DNA of 64,000 nt from Enterococcus sulfureus ATCC 49903 (GCF_000407605.1 NZ_ASWO01000001.1:434001-498000), one strand, 5' to 3'. Counted from the first letter of the stretch, positions 9,674 through 18,219 are shown. The notes: generated from the sequence alone by a model not told the origin. Translations and numbers: made by a program.

Positions 9674-10306
9674 TTATTTTGGCACTACTTTTAAAATATT
9701 ATCCGCAATATGTTCAGCAAAAACTAAATCATGTGTGACCACAATTTGCGTGATTCCTTGTGTTTTTAAATTTAAAATCAATTGTTCGACTTGTTGACGC
9801 AATTCAGGATCAAGCGCGCTCGTTGGCTCGTCATACGCTAGTACTTCTGGATCCATCGCCATTGCACGTGCAATCGCTAATCGTTGTTTTTGTCCACCAG
9901 AAAGTTGGAATGGATATTGATCAAGTAAACTTTCAATACCTAATTGTTCGGCTAGATGCTGAGCTTTTTGATTGTACACCTCTGCAGTTTCTTTCAATAC
10001 CATCTTAGGAGCTAGTGTAATATTATCTCGAACACTTAAATGTGGAAATAGTTGGAAATCTTGAAAGACAACACCTACGACTTGTTCCTGGTTTTTCGTA
10101 TTAGCTGGATCGAATGCTTGACCATTTAATAAAAACGTTCCGCTATCTGCTGTTTCTAGTCCAGCTAGCGTACGTAATAAGGTGGTTTTCCCACCTCCAG
10201 AAGGTCCTACAATCGCTAAAATACTGCCATCTGGAATTTCCAGATTTAAGTTATCGATTACCTTTTTATCCCCGAAGGATTTATTGATTGCTTTTAATTC
10301 TAACAT
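9674..10306 (-). CDS. Polar amino-acid ABC transporter, ATP-binding protein
   Basis: GlnQ/HisP-type ATPase of 210 aa, slightly shorter than the usual ~240. It shows Walker [11 protein letters not shown]-loop [16 protein letters not shown], signature [15 protein letters not shown], Walker [15 protein letters not shown] and H-loop VVTHDLVFA. It is the middle gene of the transporter operon, 12 bp after the permease gene. The start ATG at 10306 has AGGAGG upstream. The C-terminus ends right after the H-loop helix, so the usual short tail is missing, but all catalytic motifs are intact. Confidence 0.95.
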   Translation of the reverse strand: MLELKAINKSFGDKKVIDNLNLEIPDGSILAIVGPSGGGKTTLLRTLAGLETADSGTFLLNGQAFDPANTKNQEQVVGVVFQDFQLFPHLSVRDNITLAPKMVLKETAEVYNQKAQHLAEQLGIESLLDQYPFQLSGGQKQRLAIARAMAMDPEVLAYDEPTSALDPELRQQVEQLILNLKTQGITQIVVTHDLVFAEHIADNILKVVPK

Positions 10307-10318
10307 TTCGGCTTCCTC

Positions 10319-10960
10319 CTAACGGTAATAATCCAAACGTTTTTCTAATTGTTTCAATAATACGGTAAAAATTCCTGTCAATGCTAAATAAATAATTGCT
10401 ACACCCACTAATGGTAACAGTGTTGCATCGCGTTCCATTGCGATTTTCCCGATACGCATGATATCAGAAAGTCCTAAAATATAAATCAATGAAGTATCTT
10501 TGATCAAACTGATCACTTCATTTCCAACTGAAGGCAGCGTGATCTTTGCAACTTGAGGAATAATGATTTTTTGGATCGTTTGTGCTGGGCTTAAGCGCAA
10601 GACTTGAGCTGCTTCATATTGACCTTTTGGAATCGACTGGATCCCACCACGAAAAATCTCTGCAAAGTAGGCCGCATAGTTTAAAATAAAAGCAAAAATC
10701 GCAGCATCGAAACGGTCGAACACGATCCCGACTAAAGGTAAGCCATAAAATACAAAAATCAATTGCAATAACAATGGTGTTCCGCGCATAAGCCATACAT
10801 ATAATTGGATCAAATAACGTAATGGCTTAAGTCGACTGGCTAAAATAAAGGCTAAGATAACACCTAATGGGATCGAGCCTACTAAAGTTAACGCAAATAA
10901 TTTCAATGTAACGCCAATTCCACTAAATAATTGGGGAAAAAGAGATAAAAAATAAGTCAT
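10319..10960 (-). CDS. Polar amino-acid ABC transporter, permease
   Basis: HisM/GlnP-type permease of 213 aa with about five membrane segments. The coupling-helix (EAA) region reads GQYEAAQVLRLSPAQTIQKI and leads into IIPQ. It is the first gene of the operon, with AAGGAGG upstream of ATG 10960, and the T-box leader ends 30 bp before it. With the ATPase and lipoprotein it makes a complete importer. It would work as a homodimer because no second permease gene is present. Confidence 0.93.
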   Translation of the reverse strand: MTYFLSLFPQLFSGIGVTLKLFALTLVGSIPLGVILAFILASRLKPLRYLIQLYVWLMRGTPLLLQLIFVFYGLPLVGIVFDRFDAAIFAFILNYAAYFAEIFRGGIQSIPKGQYEAAQVLRLSPAQTIQKIIIPQVAKITLPSVGNEVISLIKDTSLIYILGLSDIMRIGKIAMERDATLLPLVGVAIIYLALTGIFTVLLKQLEKRLDYYR

Positions 10961-10990
10961 GTTGTGTTCCTCCTTGAATATGTTGATAAT

Positions 10991-11094
10991 AAAAAAACCT
11001 CTGACACACTGTCAAAGGACGTCTTCACGTGGTTCCACCTTCATTTGTACTCATCTTACGACAACTACCTTATGAGCCATTGGTTACTCGTTGG
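10991..11094 (-). promoter_or_regulatory. Second, Stem I-less T-box expression platform
   Basis: After the first terminator the leader repeats stem III (11068-11047, 7 of 8 pairs, same GUAAG loop as the first copy at 11178-11157), the T-box core AGGUGGAACCACGUG (11040-11026) and a terminator (CCTTTGACA/TGTCAGAGG at 11018-10998, then seven U). There is no second Stem I or specifier loop. The arms differ in sequence from copy one but keep pairing, which argues that both copies are functional. Confidence 0.75.
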
Positions 11095-11359
11095 CAAAAA
11101 AAAAGCCTTTAGTCGCTAGGACTAAAGGACGTAATGACGTGGTTCCACCTTTTTTTGTTTTGATCTTACAATCAAAACCTCAACGAGTCATCTATCAATG
11201 ACTACAGCTATAACGGGCTTCCCGGAGCTTCCTACTACTTTCAAAAGCTCGACTCCAAGATGTGTTTCGATTTAGATTGACTGTTCTTTTTCACCATCCA
11301 AGAACTCTCTATAAATCAATACTCTATCTACTTTTCTTTTCGATGTCTTTGTTTAAGTT
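10991..11359 (-). promoter_or_regulatory. T-box leader of the amino-acid transporter operon, histidine specifier likely
   Basis: A transcribed leader of about 370 nt. In RNA order it has: an AGUA S-turn (near 11322); the Stem I apical GAUGGUG element; a specifier loop reading GAA-A-CAC-A with CAC at 11264-11262; the CCGUUA segment after Stem I; stem III; the T-box core AGGUGGAACCACG (11150-11137); and a terminator (11128-11106) followed by nine or more U. Aligned by its GAA-N-NNN-A frame, as in Bacillus glyQS, the specifier is CAC (His). Caveat: the antiterminator bulge reads UGGA, which would pair with discriminator U73, whereas most bacterial tRNA-His have C73. A one-base shift gives ACA (Thr). 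A second antiterminator/terminator follows. Confidence 0.85.
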
Positions 11360-11365
11360 GTTTTC

Positions 11366-11394
11366 ACTTTACCGAGATTTCATGAAAATGTCAA
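11366..11394 (-). promoter_or_regulatory. Promoter of the T-box leader
   Basis: On the minus strand, TTGACA (11394-11389), 17 nt, TAAAGT (11371-11366). This is a near-consensus housekeeping promoter placing +1 near 11359. Confidence 0.85.
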
Positions 11395-11491
11395 CTCTTT
11401 TTTCTTTATTTTTTTAGAATTTTGCGTTGTATTTTGTTTCAATTGGCTTAGAATAAAATTAGTTCGTACATTTATTTAGGAGGAAGCTCAT

Positions 11492-12346
11492 ATGCTCGAT
11501 TTAAATCTTCAACTAATTTATCCCAATGCGACTACTCATCCATTTCCTAGTTATGAGGTATCTTATCTATCGGTCCCGATTGCACAAGGTTACCTTTGGA
11601 TCGACAAAACCATTCTTTCTCCTACCGAGATTCAATTACTGCAACAATTAAGTAGCTTTCCACAAGAACAACAGCTGTCGAGCTGGGGAAATTACTTATT
11701 AAAGGATCATATGTTGTCACTAGAAGAAGGAGCCTATCGTATCATCCAAGTCTCCTTTCAACAAAAGCGCTCCGTTCAGATCACAAAATGGCAACAAGCA
11801 GTATATGAATTCTTCCAAGGTTTAGTAGACTGTTTTTTCCTTACCGATCATTATGCTATTTTAGTTGAAAAACAGCAGTCGACTTCTTTACAACAAATCG
11901 AATTGGAAAGTTTATTTCTCGCTTTAGACGGTGATTTTGATACGTATTCAAAAATCTTTATCGGCTGCTTTTATCCCGCATCTAGTCCATTTTATTCTAT
12001 CTTTCAAGAAGAAGAACACGCATTTATGTACAGTTTGGTTCAGAATCTACCATTTACTTGTATGACGTTACCTAAAATCAGTCTTGCCTTTTATCTTGAT
12101 CCTACCACGACTAGTCGTGATTGTTTAACTGCACTTGCTGCCACTTGGATTCCAGATGACGCAACAAAAACCTTACTTACGACATTGTGGCAACAACAAG
12201 GAAATTTGAGCGCCACTGCAAAAAAATTGTTTATGCATCGAAACACGATCCAATATCAAGTCGAAAAATTTCAAGCAATCACACAATTAAATTTAAAAGA
12301 AATGGATGATTTATTTTTCACTCAATTATTAGTGAATCAATTATGA
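11492..12346 (+). CDS. PucR/CdaR-type helix-turn-helix protein upstream of msmK
   Basis: Protein of 284 aa. Only the C-terminus is recognisable: GNLSATAKKLFMHRNTIQYQVEKF (residues ~233-256, here given as GNLSATAKKLFMHRNTIQ) is the PucR C-terminal HTH found in CdaR-like regulators. The N-terminal ~220 residues are rich in Gln, Leu and aromatics and resemble no sensor domain I can name. It lies 117 bp before msmK on the same strand, with AGGAGG before ATG 11492. The same order (a Leu-rich HTH protein, then msmK) is common in LAB, suggesting it senses sugar or energy state and controls msmK. This is inference. Confidence 0.7.
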   Translation: MLDLNLQLIYPNATTHPFPSYEVSYLSVPIAQGYLWIDKTILSPTEIQLLQQLSSFPQEQQLSSWGNYLLKDHMLSLEEGAYRIIQVSFQQKRSVQITKWQQAVYEFFQGLVDCFFLTDHYAILVEKQQSTSLQQIELESLFLALDGDFDTYSKIFIGCFYPASSPFYSIFQEEEHAFMYSLVQNLPFTCMTLPKISLAFYLDPTTTSRDCLTALAATWIPDDATKTLLTTLWQQQGNLSATAKKLFMHRNTIQYQVEKFQAITQLNLKEMDDLFFTQLLVNQL

Positions 12347-12408
12347 TAACGCTTTATCCAACATGCACAATCTCAACTCTCTTTTTCGTGCATGTTTACC
12401 ATATCGAA

Positions 12409-12430
12409 ATAAAACCGCTTACATTATACT
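12409..12430 (+). promoter_or_regulatory. cre-like site overlapping the msmK promoter
   Basis: ATAAAACCGCTTACA (12409-12423) matches the CcpA consensus WTGNAANCGNWNNCW at all but one position (A for G). TATACT (12425-12430) directly after it is a good -10. CcpA binding here would be expected to repress msmK. Confidence 0.5.
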
Positions 12431-12463
12431 GAGCTTATCAGTTAAGAGAAAGAGGGATTTTAC

Positions 12464-13570
12464 ATGGTAGAAATGGCCTTAAAACACGTATATAAAAAAT
12501 ATGATAATGCAGAAAATTATTCGGTAACGGATTTTAATTTAGATATCGCTGATCGTGAATTTATCGTTTTTGTTGGACCTTCAGGTTGTGGAAAATCAAC
12601 TACATTACGTATGATCGCTGGATTAGAAGATATTTCTGAAGGTGAACTATGGATCGGAGATAAAGTCATGAACGATGTTGCACCAAAAGATCGTGATATC
12701 GCAATGGTATTCCAAAACTACGCTTTATATCCACATATGACAGTGTATGATAACATGGCATTTGGCTTAAAATTACGTAAGTATGACAAAGCTGAAATCA
12801 AAACTCGTGTAGAAAATGCTGCCGATATTTTAGGATTAACTGAATATCTAGATCGTAAACCAGCTGCTCTTTCTGGTGGACAACGTCAGCGTGTTGCATT
12901 GGGGCGTGCGATCGTACGTGATGCGAAAGTCTTCTTGATGGATGAACCGTTATCAAACTTAGATGCAAAATTACGTGTTGCGATGCGTGCAGAGATTGCA
13001 AAATTACATCGCCGCTTGTCTACAACAACAATCTATGTAACCCATGACCAAACAGAAGCCATGACTATGGCTGATCGTATCGTCATTATGAAAGATGGCT
13101 TTATCCAACAAATCGGCTCACCTAAAGAAGTATACGATACACCTAAAAACGTCTTTGTAGCTGGATTTATTGGTTCACCCGCTATGAACTTCTTCAATGT
13201 TACGCTAAATAACGGTGTGATCTCTGACGGAGCAGGTTTAAGTTTACGTATTCCAGAAGGAAGAAATAAAGTCCTTGTTGAAAAAGGATACGAAGGCAAG
13301 CAACTGATTTTTGGTATCCGTCCAGAAGATATCAATAGTGAAGAAATCGTATTGCAAACCTCTCCTGAAACAACTGTAAAATCTGAAGTCGTTGTATCTG
13401 AATTACTTGGTGCTGAAAGTATGCTTTATACTAAAGTTGGTCAAACTGAATTTGTTTCCAAAGTCGATGCACGTGATTTCCATCGTCCAGGAGAAATGAT
13501 CGATTTAGCATTTAATATCAGCAAAGCACATTTCTTTGATAAAGAATCAGAAGAAGTCATTACCCTTTAA
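12464..13570 (+). CDS. msmK: Multiple-sugar ABC transporter ATP-binding protein MsmK (UgpC/MalK family)
   Basis: Carbohydrate-import ATPase of 368 aa. Walker [10 protein letters not shown] is at 38-46, then Q-loop [10 protein letters not shown], signature [15 protein letters not shown], Walker [16 protein letters not shown] and H-loop [13 protein letters not shown]-terminal MalK-type TOBE/OB regulatory region follows (from about residue 240, with IFGIRPEDI). Proteins of this type energise several sugar importers encoded elsewhere; consistent with that, no permease or binding-protein gene is adjacent. It has its own promoter with a cre-like site and its own terminator. Confidence 0.93.
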   Translation: MVEMALKHVYKKYDNAENYSVTDFNLDIADREFIVFVGPSGCGKSTTLRMIAGLEDISEGELWIGDKVMNDVAPKDRDIAMVFQNYALYPHMTVYDNMAFGLKLRKYDKAEIKTRVENAADILGLTEYLDRKPAALSGGQRQRVALGRAIVRDAKVFLMDEPLSNLDAKLRVAMRAEIAKLHRRLSTTTIYVTHDQTEAMTMADRIVIMKDGFIQQIGSPKEVYDTPKNVFVAGFIGSPAMNFFNVTLNNGVISDGAGLSLRIPEGRNKVLVEKGYEGKQLIFGIRPEDINSEEIVLQTSPETTVKSEVVVSELLGAESMLYTKVGQTEFVSKVDARDFHRPGEMIDLAFNISKAHFFDKESEEVITL

Positions 13571-13634
13571 TTTCGTTAGTTCTTGTAAATTTATTTACAA
13601 TGACTTATATAGATTTCCTTATTTGTCCCCCTAA

Positions 13635-13670
13635 AAAAGACACTCGTCGACCTACGAGTGTCTTTTCTTT
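13635..13670 (+). terminator. Terminator of msmK
   Basis: AAAAGACACTCGT/ACGAGTGTCTTTT arms with a 6-nt loop and a T-rich tail, 65 bp after the msmK stop. Confidence 0.9.
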
Positions 13671-13761
13671 TTGTTAAACTTTATCTTACAATTTTGCTAA
13701 TTTGATAGGATTATAGATTTTGTTGTGCTACACTACGAGCAATTAAGGAGGACAACAATCA

Positions 13762-14103
13762 ATGAATATTATTCCAACAAAACGTAGCTATCGCTATCAT
13801 TTATTTTTCTTATGCACACTTTTTGTTCTTTACACACTGCATTTGACAAGTCAAGAAACACTATTTATTCAAGCTTCATGGATGATTCCTTTGCTATTTA
13901 TTTCCCTATTCTTTAGCTTGTATCATTTGCGTCGCCCTTCTTTTCATACATTACGCTTATTTTTTTTAACTAGTATTTTTAGTTTTGTCGCTTTACTTCA
14001 CGAACCTTTTGCCTATCCTGTTGAGAGCTTGATTTTGATTGCATTTGCGATGATTAGTTTATGGTTACACGCAAACATATTTGATTCAAAAAAGATCGTC
14101 TAA
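13762..14103 (+). CDS. Small membrane protein of unknown function
   Basis: 113 aa, not recognised. It has four predicted hydrophobic stretches (YHLFFLCTLFVLYTLH, SWMIPLLFISLFFSLY, LFFLTSIFSFVALLH, SLILIAFAMISLWLH) separated by short basic turns (RRPSFH). An AGGAGG sits 8-9 nt before the ATG, and a convergent terminator follows it. It is flanked by msmK and azlD but shares an operon with neither. The function cannot be inferred. Confidence 0.6.
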   Translation: MNIIPTKRSYRYHLFFLCTLFVLYTLHLTSQETLFIQASWMIPLLFISLFFSLYHLRRPSFHTLRLFFLTSIFSFVALLHEPFAYPVESLILIAFAMISLWLHANIFDSKKIV

Positions 14104-14126
14104 TTTTCTTAGAACGATCTTTTTTA
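14088..14126. terminator. Bidirectional terminator between the small membrane gene and azlD
   Basis: Perfect 12-bp arms (AAAAAAGATCGT/ACGATCTTTTTT) with a 14-nt loop, between convergent stops. Confidence 0.85.
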
Positions 14127-14453
14127 TTACCCAAAATATCGCAATAACGCAATTGAAATCATGCCGACGAATACCACGACGAATAAATTTTTGCTAATAA
14201 TCGCACTGAGTACTGTAGGAAACGAAGCGATCATATATTCTACATTAGGTTTTGGTAAATGTCCGATTCTTGGTGTGAACAAACTACTAAACCAAAGAGC
14301 CGCCATAATCACGATCGGGACAAACTGTAAAAATTCTAATACCTTTAACGGTAGATTCATTTTTTTCAGCAAAACAAAAGGTAAAACTCTGGAACTGACC
14401 GTTGCGATACTACATGCCAATACAACTGCTACTAAATAGTTAAAAGAAAACAT
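14127..14453 (-). CDS. azlD: AzlD-type small subunit of branched-chain amino-acid exporter
   Basis: 108 aa with three to four membrane segments and the AzlD family stretch SSRVLPFVLLKKMNLP near residues 21-36. It overlaps the azlC stop by 14 bp, so it is translationally coupled. AzlC and AzlD together export branched-chain amino acids and toxic analogues in Bacillus. The substrate here is not shown by sequence. Confidence 0.9.
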   Translation of the reverse strand: MFSFNYLVAVVLACSIATVSSRVLPFVLLKKMNLPLKVLEFLQFVPIVIMAALWFSSLFTPRIGHLPKPNVEYMIASFPTVLSAIISKNLFVVVFVGMISIALLRYFG

Positions 14454-15147
14454 GTTTAATCACCATCCCTATACCACATCCGATTAACGTAACGAGTAAC
14501 ACTAACCAAGTACTCGGAATGATCATCATCCCAGTATAGACGAGCACTCCTGTGATGCCAATCATGATCGCTTGTAACGCAAAAGCTAAACTTTTATCTG
14601 CAATCAATTGAAAATATAATAGTCCAATGAACATCGACACGATCGCAAAATCAATCCCCATCGTCCTGGGATCACCGATAAATTGAGCTGCTAAAGCACC
14701 TAGAGCAGTGGCTAAGCTCCAAGTAACATAAGAAATGAGATTTGCACCGTTCAACCAAGTAAAGGATAATTTTTTTTCAGTGTAATTCAGTTTATTCATG
14801 CCCAAAGCAAAACTTTCATCTGTCAAAAAAGTTCCTAATAAAATATTTTTTAGCATACTCTCATGTTTGACGTAAGGTGCAATCGTCAGACTCATGAGTA
14901 ACATCCTGGCATTGACTAAAAACGTCGCGAGCATAATAGATAAAACCGGACTTTTAGTTAACAACATGCTAATAATTATAAATTGGGCTGATCCTGCATA
15001 GACGAAAATAGACAAACAGAGCAATAAACCAAAAGATAATCCGGCACCTTTGCCTACAATGCCAAATGCCATCCCGATCCCTAGATAGCCAAATACAGTA
15101 GGCCATGTTTCTTTGATTGCCGCAGACAACGTTAATGAACGACTCAT
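14440..15147 (-). CDS. azlC: AzlC-type large subunit of branched-chain amino-acid exporter
   Basis: 235 aa, about seven to eight membrane segments, with family landmarks YAGSAQFIIISML (residues ~51-63) and LLGTFLTDESFALGMNK. It starts at ATG 15147 with GGAGAGAA upstream and is followed by overlapping azlD. It is divergent from an XRE-cupin regulator across a 98-bp spacer (15148-15245), an arrangement typical of local control of the exporter by that regulator. Confidence 0.92.
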   Translation of the reverse strand: MSRSLTLSAAIKETWPTVFGYLGIGMAFGIVGKGAGLSFGLLLCLSIFVYAGSAQFIIISMLLTKSPVLSIMLATFLVNARMLLMSLTIAPYVKHESMLKNILLGTFLTDESFALGMNKLNYTEKKLSFTWLNGANLISYVTWSLATALGALAAQFIGDPRTMGIDFAIVSMFIGLLYFQLIADKSLAFALQAIMIGITGVLVYTGMMIIPSTWLVLLVTLIGCGIGMVIKHVFF

Positions 15148-15245
15148 TTCTTCTCTCCTTTTTCTATCTATTTTAATGTGTATACTGTATAATATACTAT
15201 ATAAAACAAAAATTCAATATAATGAACTCAATAAAAGGAGCAACT
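15148..15245. promoter_or_regulatory. Divergent promoter region azlC / XRE-cupin
   Basis: A spacer of 98 bp with a dense TATACT/TATAAT/TATACT/ATATAA tract (15179-15205) that can supply -10 elements on both strands. The regulator probably binds here. I see no clean palindrome. Confidence 0.45.
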
Positions 15246-15803
15246 ATGGATATTACACAACAAATTGGACAAAATTTACGCCAATTACGATCGTCACAAC
15301 AGCTCACGCTAGACGATGTTGCAAAAAAAACCGGGATCAGTAAAGGAATGCTTTCGCAAATCGAAAAAGGAACTACAAATCCTACAATCAATACGATTTG
15401 GAAAATCAGTGAAGGCCTACATATTCCTTACACCGCATTGATTGGTCCCCCAACGCTTCCGACTTGCGAAGTCATCTCTAAGAAAGAAGCGATCTTTCAA
15501 GAAGATGAAGCGAAAAAATATCGTATCTTTAATTATTATCAGCAAGATGCGACGCGAAATTTTGAATTTTTTGAAATGGAGCTTGATCCAGGCCATCATT
15601 ATGATTCAATCGGACATTATGCGTCGTCTGAATATGTATTTGTGATAGAAGGTGTTTTAACCCTCACGATTGGTGAACAAACACTCACTGTAGGCAAAGA
15701 AGACGCAACACATTTTGTTGCCACACAAGTGCATCGTTATGAAAATCTTGGAGATGTGCTCGTCAAAGCGATCGTCATCAATCTTTATTCACAAAAAAAA
15801 TAA
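15246..15803 (+). CDS. XRE-family regulator with C-terminal cupin
   Basis: 185 aa from ATG 15246, chosen over an in-frame ATG at 15222 because AAAGGAG lies 7 nt before it and the family starts close to the HTH. It has an N-terminal XRE HTH (residues ~5-60: IGQNLRQLRSSQQLTLDDVAKK, read here as LRQLRSSQQLTLDDVAKK, then GISKGMLSQIEKG) and a C-terminal cupin (about 105-180: SSEYVFVIEGVLTLTIGEQ). The cupin may bind a small effector such as an amino acid. Divergent from azlCD, it is probably their regulator. Confidence 0.9.
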   Translation: MDITQQIGQNLRQLRSSQQLTLDDVAKKTGISKGMLSQIEKGTTNPTINTIWKISEGLHIPYTALIGPPTLPTCEVISKKEAIFQEDEAKKYRIFNYYQQDATRNFEFFEMELDPGHHYDSIGHYASSEYVFVIEGVLTLTIGEQTLTVGKEDATHFVATQVHRYENLGDVLVKAIVINLYSQKK

Positions 15804-15836
15804 GACCTTGGAGCGTTACACCCAAGGTCTTATTTT
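15797..15836. terminator. Bidirectional terminator between XRE-cupin gene and topB
   Basis: AAAATAAGACCTTGG/CCAAGGTCTTATTTT arms around a ~10-nt loop, T-rich on both strands, overlapping the regulator stop codon and adjoining the topB stop. Confidence 0.88.
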
Positions 15837-17909
15837 TTATTCTTGATTTAGCGCAGCTTTTAGCGCTGCTGCTAATGGACTTTCTTCTGGTTCATCCGCT
15901 TGGCTATATTTTTTTACCAGACGACGTTCTTCGTGCTTTGTCATTTTTTTCTTTTTCGCTTGTTTATCTAGCATTTTTTCTGTTGTCCCATCAAATTTAC
16001 AACGGAAAAAAGCACCATTTTTGCCGTCAATGATCTCCATCTTACGATGACATTGCGGACAGCGATGATTCGACACTTTAGGATCTTTGCGGCGACGATA
16101 ACTGCAAGAATCACCTGTACACACATAAATTTTGCCATCTCGTGTATTTTTTTCACGCAATAGCGATCCACAATCGGGACATTTTTTTTGTGTTAATGAA
16201 AAATCTTGATAGGTCGCTTGGCTTTGTTTGATTTCTTTAACTAATTGCGTTGTTTCTACTTCTATTTCGTTCATGAATTGCGTTAAGGAATACTTTTTCG
16301 TTGCAATCGCTTCTAATTGTTCTTCCCATTTTTTCGTTAAGTCAGGGGTAACCAGTGAAGGGTTCACTAATTCTAATAGCTGTTTTCCTTTTTTTGACAC
16401 AGCTAAGGCATTTGTCGTACGTTCCATCAATTCCGACTTAATCAGTTTTTCAATGATTTCTGCACGTGTAGCAGGTGTTCCCAAATGGAATTTTTCCATT
16501 TGGCCTAATAGAGTCCCTTCGTTCAACGGCTTAGGTGGTGTCGTTAGTCCTTTTTTCAAGCTAAAATCAGGCTTGACCGACATCTTATCTACAAATTCTA
16601 CTAATGGCTCTGTATGTTTACTTTCCTTAAATCCTGATTCTAAAATCTCTTGTTGACGGAAAATAAATTCGGCTTTGCCAAAGTGGACTGTAATCGTTTG
16701 TTGACGTGTCACATGTGGAGGTAAAAACAACCCAATAAAACGAGTTACGATCATTTGATAAATTTTCGATTCATCATTACTCAATTTTTCATAACGTGCA
16801 CGTTGTTCTGTTGGCAATAAACCATGATGATCTGAAACTTTCGCATCATTAAATACAGACATTTGCTGTATATTAGCATGTGTTTTGGCTAATGATTTTG
16901 CTTGAGCTGAAAAATCAGCAACGGCTTGTAATCGTTCGTCCATGGTAGCTTTCATATCTTGAGTTAAATACTTACTATCTGTTCTTGGATAGCTGACGAT
17001 TTTATGAAATTCATATAAGCTTTGAACAATACTCAACGTTTTCTTTGCTGAAAAACCATAGCGAGCATTGGCTTCTTGCTGTAACTCTGTCAGATCATAA
17101 AGTAGCGGAGCATATTCTTTTTTTGTTTTTTCTTTTATGCTTGTGGCCTGTCCATTTTCTTTGCTGAGTGTCTGAATCTGTGCAAGTGCTTGGGTTTTAT
17201 CCGTTAAAGCATATGGATTTTTTTGAACAAGCGTTGCTTTTTGTTGACCTACAGCTAGTTCGATTTGGTAATAGCTTTGTGCTACAAAGCGTTCGATTTG
17301 TTTTTCACGACTACGAACTAACGCTAGCGTTGGGGTCTGTACACGTCCAGCACTCAGATTGTCTTCATATTTCACCGTTAAAGCACGTGTGACATTTAAT
17401 CCGACTAGCCAGTCTGCCTTCGCCCGCGCAAGTGCTGAATCATACAATGCGTCATATTCTTTTGCTGATTTCAATTGAGAAAATCCTGTTTTGATCGCTT
17501 TATCTGTTTGAGAAGAAATCCATAATCGTTTGACCGGTTTATCAAAGCGAATCCATTCTAAGATCCAACGAGCAACCAGCTCTCCCTCACGACCAGCATC
17601 GGTTGCGATCACGAATTCTGATACGTCTTTACGACTAGCCAGTTGTTTAATTGCTTTTAATTGATGACCAGTTTTGGGCAAAGGTTTGATGCCGATTTTT
17701 TTGGGAATCATAGGAAGTGTTTCCATTTTCCATGACTGCCAGTCATTGTTTAGATCTTCTGGCATTTTTAGACCCAACAAATGACCAAGTGCCCACGTAA
17801 CGATGACATTTGGTCCTTCATAATATGATTTATGTTTTTCTTTTGCGCCTAAAACCTTAGAAAGATCTTTGGCAACGCTTGGCTTTTCCGCTAGAATTAG
17901 TTGCTTCAT
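15837..17909 (-). CDS. topB: DNA topoisomerase III
   Basis: Type IA topoisomerase of 690 aa. It starts at ATG 17909 (AAGGGA upstream; family start MKQLILAEKPSVAKDL) rather than the in-frame ATG 15 bp earlier. It has a Toprim domain at the N-terminus (TDAGREGELVARW), the active-site Tyr in VSYPRTDSKYLT, then LSAGRVQTPTLAL. The C-terminal zinc-ribbon region contains a complete CPDC...CTGDSC site and a second CPQC...FFRC site with only three Cys. It relaxes and decatenates single-stranded or negatively supercoiled DNA. The start lies inside the end of the DUF1033 gene (53-bp overlap), so the two may be co-transcribed. Confidence 0.94.
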   Translation of the reverse strand: MKQLILAEKPSVAKDLSKVLGAKEKHKSYYEGPNVIVTWALGHLLGLKMPEDLNNDWQSWKMETLPMIPKKIGIKPLPKTGHQLKAIKQLASRKDVSEFVIATDAGREGELVARWILEWIRFDKPVKRLWISSQTDKAIKTGFSQLKSAKEYDALYDSALARAKADWLVGLNVTRALTVKYEDNLSAGRVQTPTLALVRSREKQIERFVAQSYYQIELAVGQQKATLVQKNPYALTDKTQALAQIQTLSKENGQATSIKEKTKKEYAPLLYDLTELQQEANARYGFSAKKTLSIVQSLYEFHKIVSYPRTDSKYLTQDMKATMDERLQAVADFSAQAKSLAKTHANIQQMSVFNDAKVSDHHGLLPTEQRARYEKLSNDESKIYQMIVTRFIGLFLPPHVTRQQTITVHFGKAEFIFRQQEILESGFKESKHTEPLVEFVDKMSVKPDFSLKKGLTTPPKPLNEGTLLGQMEKFHLGTPATRAEIIEKLIKSELMERTTNALAVSKKGKQLLELVNPSLVTPDLTKKWEEQLEAIATKKYSLTQFMNEIEVETTQLVKEIKQSQATYQDFSLTQKKCPDCGSLLREKNTRDGKIYVCTGDSCSYRRRKDPKVSNHRCPQCHRKMEIIDGKNGAFFRCKFDGTTEKMLDKQAKKKKMTKHEERRLVKKYSQADEPEESPLAAALKAALNQE

Positions 17910-18219
17910 AAAATTCCCTTCCACTTTCGACCGTTACTGGTTGATATTCTTGTAATAATGCGATACCCAGATATTGTTGCAAATCATCATCACACTCTTC
18001 ACACCAGCGCTCATCCCCTTCATTCCAAAAGGCACATAGATAATTTGGTCGGGCATTGATGTTACTATATTCTTCTTGAAGCTTTTGCCATTGTTCTTTG
18101 TAATATGTTTGAGCAGCCTCTAATGTATCAAAAGAATATTCACTTTTAATATCTTGACGCCAATCTTCAAAAAACCACCAAGGTTCATTGTCTCCATACA
18201 TCACTACTACTTGATACAT
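17857..18219 (-). CDS. DUF1033 family protein
   Basis: 120 aa, acidic and aromatic-rich. The N-terminus YQVVVMYGDNEPWWFFEDW followed by FDTLEAAQTYYKEQW and FWNEGDERWCEECDDDLQQY is the DUF1033 pattern found in lactic acid bacteria. No catalytic motif or membrane segment is seen. GAGGGGTG precedes ATG 18219. Its last 17 codons overlap topB in another frame. Function unknown. Confidence 0.8.
   Translation of the reverse strand: MYQVVVMYGDNEPWWFFEDWRQDIKSEYSFDTLEAAQTYYKEQWQKLQEEYSNINARPNYLCAFWNEGDERWCEECDDDLQQYLGIALLQEYQPVTVESGREFYEATNSSGKAKRCQRSF

Noticed and set aside
10991-11094. Second T-box unit as a full independent tandem T-box
   Set aside because: There is no room and no sequence for a second Stem I or specifier loop between the first terminator and the second stem III.
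16228-16656. Open frame of 142 codons antisense to topB
   Set aside because: The topB frame is strongly conserved; the antisense frame has no start signal or recognisable domain.
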